Of a stretch of DNA of 64,000 nt, positions 1 through 9,278 are shown piece after piece. The notes beneath the pieces were generated by a model, which worked only from the letters and a program-made list of their open reading frames with translations, had not been told where the DNA came from and ran no database searches. The position numbers and the translations under genes were made by a program. The stretch covers positions 173,336 to 237,335 of the forward strand of contig JAFRIE010000014.1 in NCBI GenBank assembly GCA_017432885.1, read 5' to 3'. This stretch comes from Erysipelotrichaceae bacterium (GTDB taxonomy: Bacteria; Bacillota_I; Bacilli_A; Erysipelotrichales; Erysipelotrichaceae). Position 1 is the first letter of the stretch; each line of letters begins with the position of its first letter.

Positions 1-5
1 ACTCC

Positions 6-680
6 TTACTGAATAAATATAATCGACAAAGATACCGACAGCATGAAATAAATCGATTTCAAAGGATTATGGAAATAAGAAACACCCGATTCCCTTTCCT
101 TCATTTCTACCTGTACCTCTTTCACCTGGTATCCTTTATGAATCAGATGACATAATGCATCCGGTTCCGCATAGAAATTCATCGAACGTGAGAACTCCTG
201 TATGACCTTCTTGCCCAAGGCTCTCATGCCGCTGGTCGGATCAGAGACCTTATGTCCGGTCTTTAAGCGGATCAAGAAGCACAGCAGTCTGCTGCCGAGC
301 ATACGCATATTAAGCGGTTTTTTCTCACTTACAAAACGGGATCCTACGACATAGTCGTTTCCCTTCTCGATTTCATTTAATAGATCGGCCATGTATCTTG
401 GAAGATGCTGGCCGTCACCGTCAATACAGATCACACAGTCATAGTCGTGATCGCTGGCATACATAAAACCGACCTGGGTAACGCCGGCGATTCCAAGGTT
501 GATCGGAAGCGTCAGATGACTGATCCGATTCTGCTTCAGCAGATCGTTCGTACTGTCTGTAGAACAGTCGTTGATGACCAGATAGTCATAACCGTATTCT
601 TTCACTTCCTGAATCAGGGAAACAATAGAGTCCTGTTCGTTGTATGCGGGAATAATTACCAATACTCTCATCTTTAACAT
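6..680 (-). CDS. GT2 glycosyltransferase, polyprenyl-phosphate type
   Basis: A 224-residue family 2 glycosyltransferase. The N-terminus has the nucleotide-binding start VLVIIPAYNE (about residues 6-15), and DGDGQHLP (near 90) supplies the DxD metal site. VGSRF and the SDPTSGMRA stretch are typical of DPM1-like enzymes that load a sugar onto a polyprenyl phosphate. There is one hydrophobic segment at the extreme C-terminus. The gene is complete at the window edge. Its start overlaps the preceding stop (TAATG), so translation is probably coupled. An alternative start is Met4. The sugar is unknown; these enzymes often pair with a small membrane protein, which would lie outside the window. Confidence 0.85.
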   Translation of the reverse strand: MLKMRVLVIIPAYNEQDSIVSLIQEVKEYGYDYLVINDCSTDSTNDLLKQNRISHLTLPINLGIAGVTQVGFMYASDHDYDCVICIDGDGQHLPRYMADLLNEIEKGNDYVVGSRFVSEKKPLNMRMLGSRLLCFLIRLKTGHKVSDPTSGMRALGKKVIQEFSRSMNFYAEPDALCHLIHKGYQVKEVQVEMKERESGVSYFHNPLKSIYFMLSVSLSIIFIQ

Positions 681-1786
681 TATAACTTATTCTGGAAATA
701 TTGTTGAATAACCGGAAGCTGTCTCTCAACCATTGATTCAATATTGTAGGCTCTGGCGATATCCAGACTGCGTCTAGACATCCTTTTTTTGTTCTCGGGC
801 AGCAGGCAGGTGTCAATGGCTTCTGTCAGTTTTTCGATGTTCCCTGTCTCATAAACGATGCCGTTGCCCTCGATCATACTAAGACCGGCGATGCAGTGAT
901 CACTGGAGATGACCGGCAGTCCATTCGCCACTGCTTCATTCAACACAAGACCCCAGACATCCGTCTGCGAAGAAAGAACAAACAGATCGCTTGCCCGGTA
1001 GTAGTCATCGACTTCTTCCGGCGGAACAAAATCGATGAAATGGACACGGTCCGTTCCTTGCGTCAGCTGAAGATACCTGTCATCCGGTTTTCCTCCCAGG
1101 ATATACAGATCACAGTCCGTTTTGCATGTTCTGACGGCTGCGATCAGATCTTCAAATCTTTTACGGGGGATAAACTGTCCGACGCCCAACACGACAGGTT
1201 TTCTGCTTTCTATTTTCAGTTTCTCTCTTAAGTGTAACTTCTCTTTCTCAGATAACGGTTTATCCAGGATCCTGGCTTTGTCTACTGAAGAGAAATTATG
1301 AACATGGATGTTTTCTTCTCTTGCACCGCAGGAGATCAGGTGCTGTTTCGTTACCTCCGAGCTGCAGAAAATGATTGGGCAAAGTCTTGAGATGATCCAG
1401 TTCTTTAAGCGGTCTTTCAGAACGGATCTCTTCTCTCCCAAAGCATATCCGTCAACGTTGACGATCACTTTCTTACCGATCAGTTTGCAATAGACAAGTC
1501 CCAGAATATTCGTAATCGGTCCATAACCGTCAAAAAGGATCAGATCCTTTCTGTGCCTTCTGATTACCGGCAGGACATCAAGACAAAGAGGTTCCGGTCT
1601 ATCGTTTTTATTGTTCAGTTTCACGACCTTGCATTTCCGGGAACCGTGTTTCAGAAAACGTCTGTCTCGGTCTTTTTCCTTGTCCTTGGTGTAATAAATC
1701 ACCACCTCATAATGCTCAGATAGTTCTTCACACCATCTGAGCCGGTAAGGGGCGATATTACTTGTAATAATGATGATTTTATCCAT
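680..1786 (-). CDS. GT4 glycosyltransferase
   Basis: A 368-residue GT-B fold enzyme. The C-terminal half carries the family 4 signature: VLGVGQFIPRKRFEDLI, then SSQTDVWGLVLNEAVANGLPVI, where the E of LNEA sits at the donor-phosphate-binding E-x7-E position. There is no signal peptide, so it should work at the cytoplasmic face of the membrane. It overlaps the upstream GT2 gene by 8 bases and the downstream gene by 1, within a tightly packed minus-strand operon. Donor and acceptor cannot be read from the sequence; by context it adds one sugar to the capsule repeat unit. Confidence 0.85.
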   Translation of the reverse strand: MDKIIIITSNIAPYRLRWCEELSEHYEVVIYYTKDKEKDRDRRFLKHGSRKCKVVKLNNKNDRPEPLCLDVLPVIRRHRKDLILFDGYGPITNILGLVYCKLIGKKVIVNVDGYALGEKRSVLKDRLKNWIISRLCPIIFCSSEVTKQHLISCGAREENIHVHNFSSVDKARILDKPLSEKEKLHLREKLKIESRKPVVLGVGQFIPRKRFEDLIAAVRTCKTDCDLYILGGKPDDRYLQLTQGTDRVHFIDFVPPEEVDDYYRASDLFVLSSQTDVWGLVLNEAVANGLPVISSDHCIAGLSMIEGNGIVYETGNIEKLTEAIDTCLLPENKKRMSRRSLDIARAYNIESMVERQLPVIQQYFQNKL

Positions 1787-2735
1787 TCAGGTTTAACCTT
1801 CTACATAATTCATATAGAACACGCGGAGAAAAAGAACAGACCGCTCCCAGCAGATAGGCGTTTCTCTCGCCGATTCCCTTGATCTGGCTTAAAATCTTTC
1901 TTCCCTCCATGATTTCATAGAGCTTCCGATAATCGCTGTAATCAAGCAGCTTTGCAGCACTGTACAATGCGCCGAGTTTCCATCTGGGCAGGATCCTGTC
2001 AGCTATCTCTTTGTATTGCGGATAAGACTGAAACATCCTGCCGATGTTTTCCTTGTATTCCTGATAACTGGACAACAGTTTATCGTAGGAAGATCCTGTC
2101 ATGATCGAGTTTTCGCGAATATAGTAGCCGTACATCTTACGGTACAGATAAACAGCTCTGTTCTGATGCAGAAGAACATTCCAGATAAACGGCTGATCTT
2201 CGGAGAATCTGATCTTTTCATCAAAATACAGACCATTGTTCAGCAGAAACTCTTTTCGAAACAGCATCGACGGAACAACAAAGGCGATCGTCCTTTTTAA
2301 GAATGTTTCCATGAGTTCTTCCCGGGAAAAGAGTCTGACCTGAACGGAACTGTCCTGCGGAGGGATCTGCTGCTTCGTAAACGAAAAGGCACAGAAAGAA
2401 AAATCGACATCGTTTTTCTCCAGAGTATCCTTCAGTCTCTCCAGAAAGTCTGCCGAGATCGCATCATCCGCATCGATAAAGGAAATATAATCTCCTTTCG
2501 CGGCTTTCAGCCCAGCATTTCTGGCACTTGCCAGTCCTCCGTTTTCTTTCTCAACGATCCTGTAGGAAATGTTCTTATCCTGCAGATATTCCTTTGCGAT
2601 CGGAATACTCCGATCCTTTGAGCCGTCATCGACCAGGATCAGTTCAAAATCCTGACAGCTCTGCTTCAGGATACTTTCGATACAGGGGAGAATGTATTTC
2701 TCGACGTTATAGACAGGAACAACAACTGAAATCAT
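1779..2735 (-). CDS. GT2 glycosyltransferase
   Basis: A 318-residue GT-A enzyme starting MISVVVPVYNVEKY. It has LVDDGSKD for nucleotide binding, ASARNAGLKAAKGDYISFIDADD for the DxD region, and SEDQPFIWNVLL as the catalytic ED motif. I chose the Met at 2735 because the open frame's first 12 residues lie inside the preceding gene. The chosen start lies 4 bases after that gene's stop, with a GGAG upstream. The family makes many linkages, so the sugar is not predictable. It lies next to CapG, in the FucNAc part of the cluster. Confidence 0.85.
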   Translation of the reverse strand: MISVVVPVYNVEKYILPCIESILKQSCQDFELILVDDGSKDRSIPIAKEYLQDKNISYRIVEKENGGLASARNAGLKAAKGDYISFIDADDAISADFLERLKDTLEKNDVDFSFCAFSFTKQQIPPQDSSVQVRLFSREELMETFLKRTIAFVVPSMLFRKEFLLNNGLYFDEKIRFSEDQPFIWNVLLHQNRAVYLYRKMYGYYIRENSIMTGSSYDKLLSSYQEYKENIGRMFQSYPQYKEIADRILPRWKLGALYSAAKLLDYSDYRKLYEIMEGRKILSQIKGIGERNAYLLGAVCSFSPRVLYELCRRLNLNG

Positions 2736-2739
2736 AAAC

Positions 2740-3882
2740 CTAATGTTTTCTCCATACCATCCGATCGACAATACCGGTATAAGACTGAATGATCTTAACG
2801 ACTTTATCGGAAACGTTTAAATCAGTATAGTCGGGAACCGCTACACCGAGATCCCCGTTCTTATTCATGCCGATCGCCAGTTCAACCGCCTGCAGCACTT
2901 CTTTCTTCGTAATTCCGGAAAGAATGAAGTTTCCTTTATCCAGTGCTTCCGGTCTTTCTGTTGAAGTACGGATCGCGACGGCAGGGATCGGTTTGCCTAT
3001 ACTTAGATAATAGCTGGATTCTTCCGGCAGTGTTCCGCTGTCCGATACGACACACAGGGCATTCATCTGCAGATTGTTGTAGTCGAAGAATCCTAACGGC
3101 TTATGCATGATGACTCTTTCATCCAGTCTAAAGCCGCTTTCTTTAATTCTGTTGGCACTGCGCGGATGACAGGAATACAAGACAGGAACAGCGTATTTCT
3201 CAGCAATCGCGTTGATTGCGGTAAATAGAGAAATAAAATTCTCTTCGGTATCGATATTCTCTTCCCGATGCGCGCTAAGCAGGATGTATTTCCCCTTTTC
3301 CAGGTTTAACTGTTTTAGAATATCCGATGCTTCGATTTCCTTTCTGTGTCTATTCAGGACTTCCGCCATCGGTGAACCCGTAACAAAGGTCCTTTCCTTG
3401 GCAACACCGGAAGCGTTCAGATAACGGCGGGCATGTTCCGAGTAACACATGTTTACATCGGATATGATGTCGACGATCCTTCGGTTGGTCTCTTCCGGGA
3501 GACATTCATCGAAACAGCGGTTACCTGCCTCCATGTGGAAGGTCGGGATATGCAGCCTCTTGGCTCCGATCACACTTAAACAACTGTTGGTATCACCTAA
3601 GACAAGAACGGCATCCGGAGAGATCTGCTTCAGGAGTTTATAACTTCGGTCGATGATATTGCCTATTGTTGCGCCAAGATCATCTCCTACCGCATCCAGA
3701 TAATAGTCGGGTTTTTTCAATCCCAGTTCTTGAAAGAATACCCCGTTCAGTTCATAATCGTAATTCTGCCCGGTATGAACCAGGATCACATCGAAATATT
3801 TCTCACACTTTTTGATCACTTCACTCAGACGGATGATCTCCGGTCTGGTTCCAACGATAATCATCAGTTTTAGTCTATCCAT
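2740..3882 (-). CDS. capG: UDP-N-acetylglucosamine 2-epimerase family, probable CapG/FnlC (UDP-FucNAc synthesis)
   Basis: A 380-residue non-hydrolysing 2-epimerase. It shows VGTRPEIIRLSEVI at the N-terminus, HTGQNYD, GDTNSCL, HMEAGNRCFD, TGSPMAEV, SAHREENID and SDSGTLPEE, all in family order. The start at 3882 (TAATG overlap with the preceding stop) gives the normal N-terminus; the longer frame adds 23 unrelated residues. CapE and CapF homologues lie upstream in the same operon, so the likely reaction is the last step to UDP-N-acetyl-L-fucosamine (C2 epimerisation of UDP-L-PneNAc), not UDP-ManNAc formation. That assignment rests on context, since WecB-type enzymes look similar. Confidence 0.85.
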   Translation of the reverse strand: MDRLKLMIIVGTRPEIIRLSEVIKKCEKYFDVILVHTGQNYDYELNGVFFQELGLKKPDYYLDAVGDDLGATIGNIIDRSYKLLKQISPDAVLVLGDTNSCLSVIGAKRLHIPTFHMEAGNRCFDECLPEETNRRIVDIISDVNMCYSEHARRYLNASGVAKERTFVTGSPMAEVLNRHRKEIEASDILKQLNLEKGKYILLSAHREENIDTEENFISLFTAINAIAEKYAVPVLYSCHPRSANRIKESGFRLDERVIMHKPLGFFDYNNLQMNALCVVSDSGTLPEESSYYLSIGKPIPAVAIRTSTERPEALDKGNFILSGITKKEVLQAVELAIGMNKNGDLGVAVPDYTDLNVSDKVVKIIQSYTGIVDRMVWRKH

Positions 3883-5318
3883 TATCTGTCTCCTTTGTTT
3901 AAATCTGTTCTCGAAAAAGCGATAAAGAAGATAAAGACCGTCATATAGCACGAATACTTGTTCATGATCTCCGTTATCAGCAGAACTCCCATAATACCTA
4001 AAAGTACCAGTTTATAGTTGTTAAGGGCAAAATCGCCGGCTTTCTTTCCATCATACACGATGCCGATCGAAACGGCCAGAAGCCAGATCAGAGCCCCTGC
4101 CAGAAGCATCACATAGTACATCCTGTCACCGATACTTCCCATATTATGTCCATATTCGATCGCATAAAAATCTCCGCTCCAGGCTACATAGAACTTGTTT
4201 GCCAGCAGTTCCAGAAGTTTCAAAGGATGCGTCAAAAGATATTTGTAGGTCTCGATCAGTGCGCCTTTTTCCCCTTCGACCAGATTTTCGTAGGTCAGCT
4301 TAACACCTCTGGCTTCCCAATAGGCTTTGGCAGCCTGCTTACCTCTGCCGTCCGTATGTCTTCCCATGCTTTCCAGATTCGATCCAATCAGCAGCTGTTC
4401 AATATTGTTGCTTTGGGAAAGAGTATTTCCTTCCAGTCTGGTTGACAGCAGTTCCGTACAGAACAAAGAAGCCGCTAAAACGACGATCAAGATTCCTTTT
4501 TTGGACCATTTCAGATTTGACAGCGTTACGATCAGAAAGAAGACGATATACCAGATCTTACCGATCGGACTGACCGTCTGGTTCAGAGATACCGCAAGAA
4601 ACAGCAGGATCCCGTACAGCAGCATCTTCTTGTCCTGAGAATCAATAAAGCGGTTAAGAAGAAGCAGGATGATTGAAAAGTACAGGTATACGAACAGTTC
4701 GTGGGTAATGCAGAAGCTCAGCAATGAAGTGGAAGGCATCAGCAGATACAGCTCGATCAGAAGGAAACTTTTCTCTTTTCCGATCCTTTGACTAAAGGAA
4801 TAGAAGTTGATGACCGTAGCCAGCAGGAAGATTAGATAAATACCGACGTGATACGGGATCGAAAGATAACGGAATACGGACAGATGGATACCCATACCTA
4901 CCAGATAATAGATCTGATCCATGACGCTGGATAAGCCGTTTTCGACAATACTGTCTGCCAGTCCCGCATAGATAGTGATATCTCCTCCGGCCTTGGTCGA
5001 ATCAAAGAAAAAGAAAAGATAGGCAAGGATCTTTAATAGAACAGAACTTAGAAGCAGGAACAGAAGCAGGATTCTGAAACGAAATTTTGACAGAAGATCC
5101 AGTATGGCGGCAATCAGCTTCTTTAACGGTTTTCTAAACAGATATACAGCAGTCAGAAATGCAGCCGTCACTGCACCAAGAATAAAATATTTTACTGTTC
5201 CATGAAAAACACTGACATATACAAAAAGATTGGAGATCAAAGAACCGATAAAAAACAAGGCGATAAAGAAATCGATCACGACCGCAAACCATCTATAGTA
5301 ATTGGCTCTGTCTGTCAT
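3882..5318 (-). CDS. Polytopic membrane protein, GT-C transferase or polymerase candidate
   Basis: A 478-residue integral membrane protein with roughly ten to twelve hydrophobic helices and a basic loop after the second helix. An extracytoplasmic stretch with GGDITIYAGLADSIVENG follows the third or fourth helix, where GT-C enzymes carry their acidic catalytic motif. A second soluble loop at about residues 310-370 contains GRHTDGRGKQAAKAYWEARG. It overlaps capF (ATGA) and capG (TAATG), so it is part of the FucNAc block. Either a lipid-linked sugar transferase or an oligosaccharide polymerase fits; I cannot decide between them. Confidence 0.6.
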   Translation of the reverse strand: MTDRANYYRWFAVVIDFFIALFFIGSLISNLFVYVSVFHGTVKYFILGAVTAAFLTAVYLFRKPLKKLIAAILDLLSKFRFRILLLFLLLSSVLLKILAYLFFFFDSTKAGGDITIYAGLADSIVENGLSSVMDQIYYLVGMGIHLSVFRYLSIPYHVGIYLIFLLATVINFYSFSQRIGKEKSFLLIELYLLMPSTSLLSFCITHELFVYLYFSIILLLLNRFIDSQDKKMLLYGILLFLAVSLNQTVSPIGKIWYIVFFLIVTLSNLKWSKKGILIVVLAASLFCTELLSTRLEGNTLSQSNNIEQLLIGSNLESMGRHTDGRGKQAAKAYWEARGVKLTYENLVEGEKGALIETYKYLLTHPLKLLELLANKFYVAWSGDFYAIEYGHNMGSIGDRMYYVMLLAGALIWLLAVSIGIVYDGKKAGDFALNNYKLVLLGIMGVLLITEIMNKYSCYMTVFIFFIAFSRTDLNKGDR

Positions 5319-6460
5319 TTTACATCCTCATGAAAAGTATCCGGCTTGTCTTTGTCAAACATTTCATTTGCCCACATAACCGTTACCAGATCTTCACTGT
5401 CACTTAAATTAATTATGTTGTGCGTATAACCCGGAAGCATGTGTACAGCTTCCAGTTTCTTTCCGCTGACTTCAAATTCGATGACTTCATCCGTACCGAT
5501 CTTTCTCTCCTGTATCTTCCCATGACCGGAAACAACCAGGAAAAACTCCCACTTCGTATTATGCCAGTGCTGTCCTTTGACAATGCCCGGACGGGAGATA
5601 TTGATGGAGAACTGGCCATGATCGGCTGTTTTCAGAAATTCAGTAAAGGAGCCTCTTTCGTCTTCATTCCCTTTCAAGGCAAACTTTATCTTTCGCTCCG
5701 GAAGATAGGAAAGAAAAGTCGAATACAGTTTCTTTTCAAAACTTCCCTTGGCGATCGGCGGCAGCAGCAAGGTTTCAGGCTGACTGTTGAACCGGTACAG
5801 AAGGTCTGTGATCTCACCCAGCGTTTTCTTGTAGGTCGTTTCAACAAAACAGATCTCGCTTTCCCGGTGTTCTCTCCCCTGCAGGGCATTAAACATTTCT
5901 TCGACGATATCATCAATGTAAACCAGGGTCAGCAGTGTATTTCTGTCGTTGACAACGATCGGCAGGTCATTGGCGATGTTGTTGCAGAAGGTCGCAACGG
6001 CGCTGTTGTAGTTGGGACGGCACCACTTGCCGAAGACGTTCGGAAAACGGTAGACCAAGGTCCTTATATGATTCTCTTTTCCATATGCCAGCAGCAGATC
6101 TTCCGCTTCTTTTTTTGACTTCCCATAGTCGTTGTCCAGCAGAGCCTGTGACGAACTTGATAGCATGACCGGGCATCGGTTATTGTGTTTCTTTAATAGA
6201 TTCAGAAGCTGTGCCAGAAAACTGTGGTTGATATTAAACTCTTCTTTGTCTTTTGGCCGATTAATGCCGGCAAGATTGAATACAAAATCACATTCTTTAC
6301 AGTAAAGATCCAGTTTATCACGGCCGCTGTCGACATCATATTCAAAAATCTCATCGACTGTAAAAGCTCTTGTCCGGTCTTTTCCTTCTTTGATGTTCTT
6401 CAGGTTTTCACACAGGTTTCTGCCGATAAAACCTTTTGCTCCGGTGATTAGTATTTTCAT
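5315..6460 (-). CDS. capF: CapF/FnlB-like reductase with C-terminal cupin (UDP-FucNAc synthesis)
   Basis: A 381-residue two-domain enzyme. Residues 1-250 are an SDR fold with ILITGAKGFIGRNL for NADPH binding, LAGINRP, SSSSQAL and YGKSKKEAE (YxxxK). Residues 260-381 are a cupin, with GQHWHNTKWEFFLV and HMLPGYTHNI giving the metal ligands. This pairing is specific to CapF/FnlB/WbjC, which works after CapE on the way to UDP-FucNAc. A terminator hairpin ends about 14 bases upstream. The start lacks a Shine-Dalgarno and has a TAAAAT box 7 bases before it, so the gene may be separately transcribed as a leaderless message. Confidence 0.92.
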   Translation of the reverse strand: MKILITGAKGFIGRNLCENLKNIKEGKDRTRAFTVDEIFEYDVDSGRDKLDLYCKECDFVFNLAGINRPKDKEEFNINHSFLAQLLNLLKKHNNRCPVMLSSSSQALLDNDYGKSKKEAEDLLLAYGKENHIRTLVYRFPNVFGKWCRPNYNSAVATFCNNIANDLPIVVNDRNTLLTLVYIDDIVEEMFNALQGREHRESEICFVETTYKKTLGEITDLLYRFNSQPETLLLPPIAKGSFEKKLYSTFLSYLPERKIKFALKGNEDERGSFTEFLKTADHGQFSINISRPGIVKGQHWHNTKWEFFLVVSGHGKIQERKIGTDEVIEFEVSGKKLEAVHMLPGYTHNIINLSDSEDLVTVMWANEMFDKDKPDTFHEDVK

Positions 6461-6467
6461 CTATTTC

Positions 6468-6473
6468 ATTTTA
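6468..6473 (-). promoter_or_regulatory. Candidate -10 box of capF (leaderless)
   Basis: On the minus strand TAAAAT lies 7 bases before the capF ATG (6460), putting the predicted transcription start at or one base before the start codon. It immediately follows the T-run of the hairpin at 6474-6502. No good -35 is visible, and no Shine-Dalgarno precedes the start. Confidence 0.45.
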
Positions 6474-6502
6474 TAAAAAAAGGCTTTATTAGGAAAGCCT
6501 TA
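6474..6502 (-). terminator. Intrinsic terminator after the MBOAT gene
   Basis: Perfect 8-bp stem AAGGCTTT/AAAGCCTT (plus-strand 6480-6487 and 6494-6501) with a 6-base loop. On the minus strand seven T follow. It lies 26 bases beyond the MBOAT stop and just before capF. Confidence 0.8.
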
Positions 6503-6527
6503 TTGAATTTATGATGACAGTAGAGAT

Positions 6528-7889
6528 CTAGAACTGGAAGTAGACAAAAGGGTTGCTGGCAGTGTAGGCAAGAGTAATCAGCAGTCCGATAAAGATAAAG
6601 AATAAAGTAAGTCCTTTAACGGTCTGCAGATCCTGAAGCAGATAGTAGCCATCGTAGAGCCGTTTGCCGTTTTTTGGATGTTTGATCAGCAGCAGATAAA
6701 GGACAGACATCAGGAAACCGGTAAATGACCACAGATAAGGCTGAAAGATCCCTTGCTGAAACGTGAATAGAGCGATAAAAATCTCTTTGACCTGAACGAA
6801 GTTTTCAGCTCTGAAAAAGATCCAGGTCAGGGTGATCAGGAAGAAAGTAAAGAGTTTTCTTAAGCGAGCCGGAAATCGCTCAGATACAGAAAGAAACGGT
6901 TTTTCCAGACACATAAGCAGTCCATTGACAAGCCCCCAAAGAAGAAAAGTCCAGTCCGCTCCATGCCAGATCCCGCTTAGTCCCATTACGATCAGCAGAT
7001 TCAAATACTGTTTCAGTCTGCCCTTACGGTTGCCTCCCAGCGGGATATAGACGTAGTCCCTAAACCATGAAGACAAGGAAATATGCCATCTTCTCCAGAA
7101 TTCCGTTACGCTGCCGGAAAGATACGGGAGATCGAAATTCTTTTTCAGATCAAAGCCCAGACACTTGCTGATACCGATGGCTATATCGGAATAGCCGGAA
7201 AAATCCATGTAGATCTGTATTGAATAAGAAAGAACGGCCAGCAGAACACTCAACCAGCTAAAAGCCTTCGGTGCGGCGTATACATCATTTACAAAGACCG
7301 CGATCCGATCGGCGATCACCATCTTCTTGAAATAACCGATGGCCATGATCTGTATTCCTGTCTCGATATTCTTCATTGAAATCTTTCTGTCTTCCTTGAA
7401 CTGATGCAGAAGATCGTTCGCTCTGACGATCGGACCGGAAATAATATTCGGGAAGAAGCAGAGATAGGAAGCAAACAGAATAAAGTTCTTTTCGGCATCG
7501 ATCCTGTTTTTATGAATGTCGCAGATGTAGGAGACCGCTTCAAACGAGTAGAACGAGATGCCTAAAGGAAGAATGATGTTCAAGGCAGAAAAACCAATGG
7601 TTTTCAGGAAGAAATTACAGTATTTGAAGAATCCCAGCAGCAGCAAGGGAATCAGTATTCCCAGACAGAAAAAAGGCTTTCTAGTGGCTTTCAATCCGCA
7701 GAAATAAGTGATCACAGTCAGAAACAGCAGCAGGAAAGAAAACCGGTAATCGAAATAAGAATAGAATACCAGGTCGGCAATCAGAAGAAAGATCCGGAAC
7801 ACTCTGCGGTTCGAAAACTTCTGGATCAAAGATCCGGCAGATAGAAACAGAATAAAGAAAACAATGAATTCAGGAGAAATAAACGACAT
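6528..7889 (-). CDS. MBOAT membrane-bound O-acyltransferase (DltB/AlgI/PatA type)
   Basis: A 453-residue polytopic acyltransferase. LPLGISFYSFEAVSYICDIH and the central SGYSDIAIGISKCLGFDL block are family signatures. WHISLSSWFRDYVYIPLGGN and GLSGIWHGADWTFLLWG follow, the latter with the invariant catalytic His. It would move an acyl group across the membrane for transfer to a polysaccharide. The next gene upstream encodes an SGNH-like extracytoplasmic partner, the usual AlgI/AlgJ arrangement. The two coding regions abut at 7889. The acyl group is probably acetyl by family precedent. Confidence 0.9.
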   Translation of the reverse strand: MSFISPEFIVFFILFLSAGSLIQKFSNRRVFRIFLLIADLVFYSYFDYRFSFLLLFLTVITYFCGLKATRKPFFCLGILIPLLLLGFFKYCNFFLKTIGFSALNIILPLGISFYSFEAVSYICDIHKNRIDAEKNFILFASYLCFFPNIISGPIVRANDLLHQFKEDRKISMKNIETGIQIMAIGYFKKMVIADRIAVFVNDVYAAPKAFSWLSVLLAVLSYSIQIYMDFSGYSDIAIGISKCLGFDLKKNFDLPYLSGSVTEFWRRWHISLSSWFRDYVYIPLGGNRKGRLKQYLNLLIVMGLSGIWHGADWTFLLWGLVNGLLMCLEKPFLSVSERFPARLRKLFTFFLITLTWIFFRAENFVQVKEIFIALFTFQQGIFQPYLWSFTGFLMSVLYLLLIKHPKNGKRLYDGYYLLQDLQTVKGLTLFFIFIGLLITLAYTASNPFVYFQF

Positions 7890-8869
7890 CAGTTTTCCTC
7901 CTTCAGGATACGAAACAGCTCTTCTGCGATCATCCGGTGTCCATGCCGATTGAGATGCCCGGTTCCGATTTCTGTATTGATAAAACCGTACGGTAAAATC
8001 ATATTGTTCCGGTACTCTTTAAGATACTTTTCTGACATATCCAGATACAGGATGCCATTTTCCTGGCATAGCCTTGACCAGATCCCGGTCCTTTCATCTG
8101 TGTTGACTATTATGTTTCCATTATGATCCAAAGAAGTCGTCGGATGATAGAAGATAACTGTTCTGCATTCATACGGCTCACAAATCCGGGCGATCAGCTT
8201 CAGAAGCTCATTGATTTTTTCTTCACCTGCATAGTCTTTGTCTTTCTTTGGTTCCCTTTCTTCTGCAATGAAGCTTTGAAACTGGGAATACGCCAGTCTT
8301 AAAAAAGGACTTCTTTGCAGCAGACCGACAAGCCCTTCGTTGCCTGAAGCGATCTGAGGAACAGCCTCATTTAACACGGTTTTTATTTCATTGTTCGTAA
8401 AGGAAACGTTATTCGTTTCCATGACAACGGTATCCGGATGATATTTTTCCAGTGCGTCTTTCAGATTGGAAATAATCACTTTCAGATTATGACCGGCAAT
8501 TGCCAGATTGTAGACGTTTTCCTGCAGCATCTCCTGTAACAGAGAGGATACATTGTCATTTAAAGGAACAGAAAGACCCTGAAGGTGGGAAGTTCCCAGA
8601 ATCAGTACGTTTACCTTTTCGCCGCGGTAGTCGTCTCTATCCATATAACCTTCATTGTTGGTTTTTCCATAGCCGATCCCTTCATTCATCTGTATGTAAT
8701 ACTTGTTGCTTTCCCAGACATAGTCGGTAGATCCGTCTTCGCAGTCCATGTGGACCGGAACATTGTAATAGAACACACAAAAAAGATTGAGAACGATAAA
8801 AGACGCAATCAATGAAACGAGTATATTTTTAATAGGAAATGAAGGGTTATTCTTCATTCTGTTTCTCAT
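7889..8869 (-). CDS. SGNH-like membrane-anchored protein, partner of the MBOAT acyltransferase
   Basis: A 326-residue protein with one N-terminal membrane segment (about residues 15-35) and a long extracytoplasmic domain. LILGTSHLQGLSV carries the nucleophile Ser of a GDS-like block. METNNVSFTNNE could be a middle block, and GTGHLNRHGHRMIAEEL resembles the terminal D-x-x-H region, although the position three before the His is Gly, not Asp. Such proteins complete sugar O-acylation with an MBOAT partner, here the adjacent gene. The first Met overlaps the cytidylyltransferase gene by 23 bases; Met5 (8857) is an equally good start. Confidence 0.75.
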   Translation of the reverse strand: MRNRMKNNPSFPIKNILVSLIASFIVLNLFCVFYYNVPVHMDCEDGSTDYVWESNKYYIQMNEGIGYGKTNNEGYMDRDDYRGEKVNVLILGTSHLQGLSVPLNDNVSSLLQEMLQENVYNLAIAGHNLKVIISNLKDALEKYHPDTVVMETNNVSFTNNEIKTVLNEAVPQIASGNEGLVGLLQRSPFLRLAYSQFQSFIAEEREPKKDKDYAGEEKINELLKLIARICEPYECRTVIFYHPTTSLDHNGNIIVNTDERTGIWSRLCQENGILYLDMSEKYLKEYRNNMILPYGFINTEIGTGHLNRHGHRMIAEELFRILKEEN

Positions 8870-9278
8870 GCAGGATATCCGCCAGCATGGTCGAGGAGAT
8901 TCCTTCCGTATGCGGCAGGAAGACGACGTCTACGCCGACTTTAGAAAATTCTTCCGTGATCCTGTTGTACATATCGCTGTTTTTCCAGTCGGAACCATGA
9001 AACAAGGCGTCAAAGTGCAGTTTTTCCCAGGCTTCCATTTTATTCATACTGGTCTGCGGAACGACTTCATCCACGCATCTTAATTCACTTACGATCGCGA
9101 TCCTTTCTTCAAAAGGAATGATCGGTGTCTTGTGCTTGTATTCTTTTACGACTTCGTCCGTACTGACACCGACGATCAGATGATCGCAGCGTTCTTTTGC
9201 TCTTTTCAGGATATTCAGATGTCCGATATGAAACATATCAAAAACACCTGTAGTATAACCAACCTTATATTTCTTCAT
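8847..9278 (-). CDS. Cytidylyltransferase, TagD-like (glycerol-3-phosphate type)
   Basis: A 143-residue nucleotidyltransferase. GYTTGVFDMFHIGHLNILKRAK has the HxGH motif, and HTEGISSTMLADIL is the second catalytic motif (RTEGISTT in TagD). Length matches TagD/TarD. It should activate a polyol phosphate, most simply to CDP-glycerol. It overlaps the adjacent licD-family gene (ATGA), which suggests that the CDP-linked product feeds a LicD phosphotransferase. Close relatives use ethanolamine or ribitol phosphates, so the substrate is uncertain. Confidence 0.8.
   Translation of the reverse strand: MKKYKVGYTTGVFDMFHIGHLNILKRAKERCDHLIVGVSTDEVVKEYKHKTPIIPFEERIAIVSELRCVDEVVPQTSMNKMEAWEKLHFDALFHGSDWKNSDMYNRITEEFSKVGVDVVFLPHTEGISSTMLADILHEKQNEE

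Noticed and set aside
2740..3882. WecB making UDP-ManNAc
   Set aside because: Possible from family alone, but CapE and CapF homologues upstream favour the FucNAc role.
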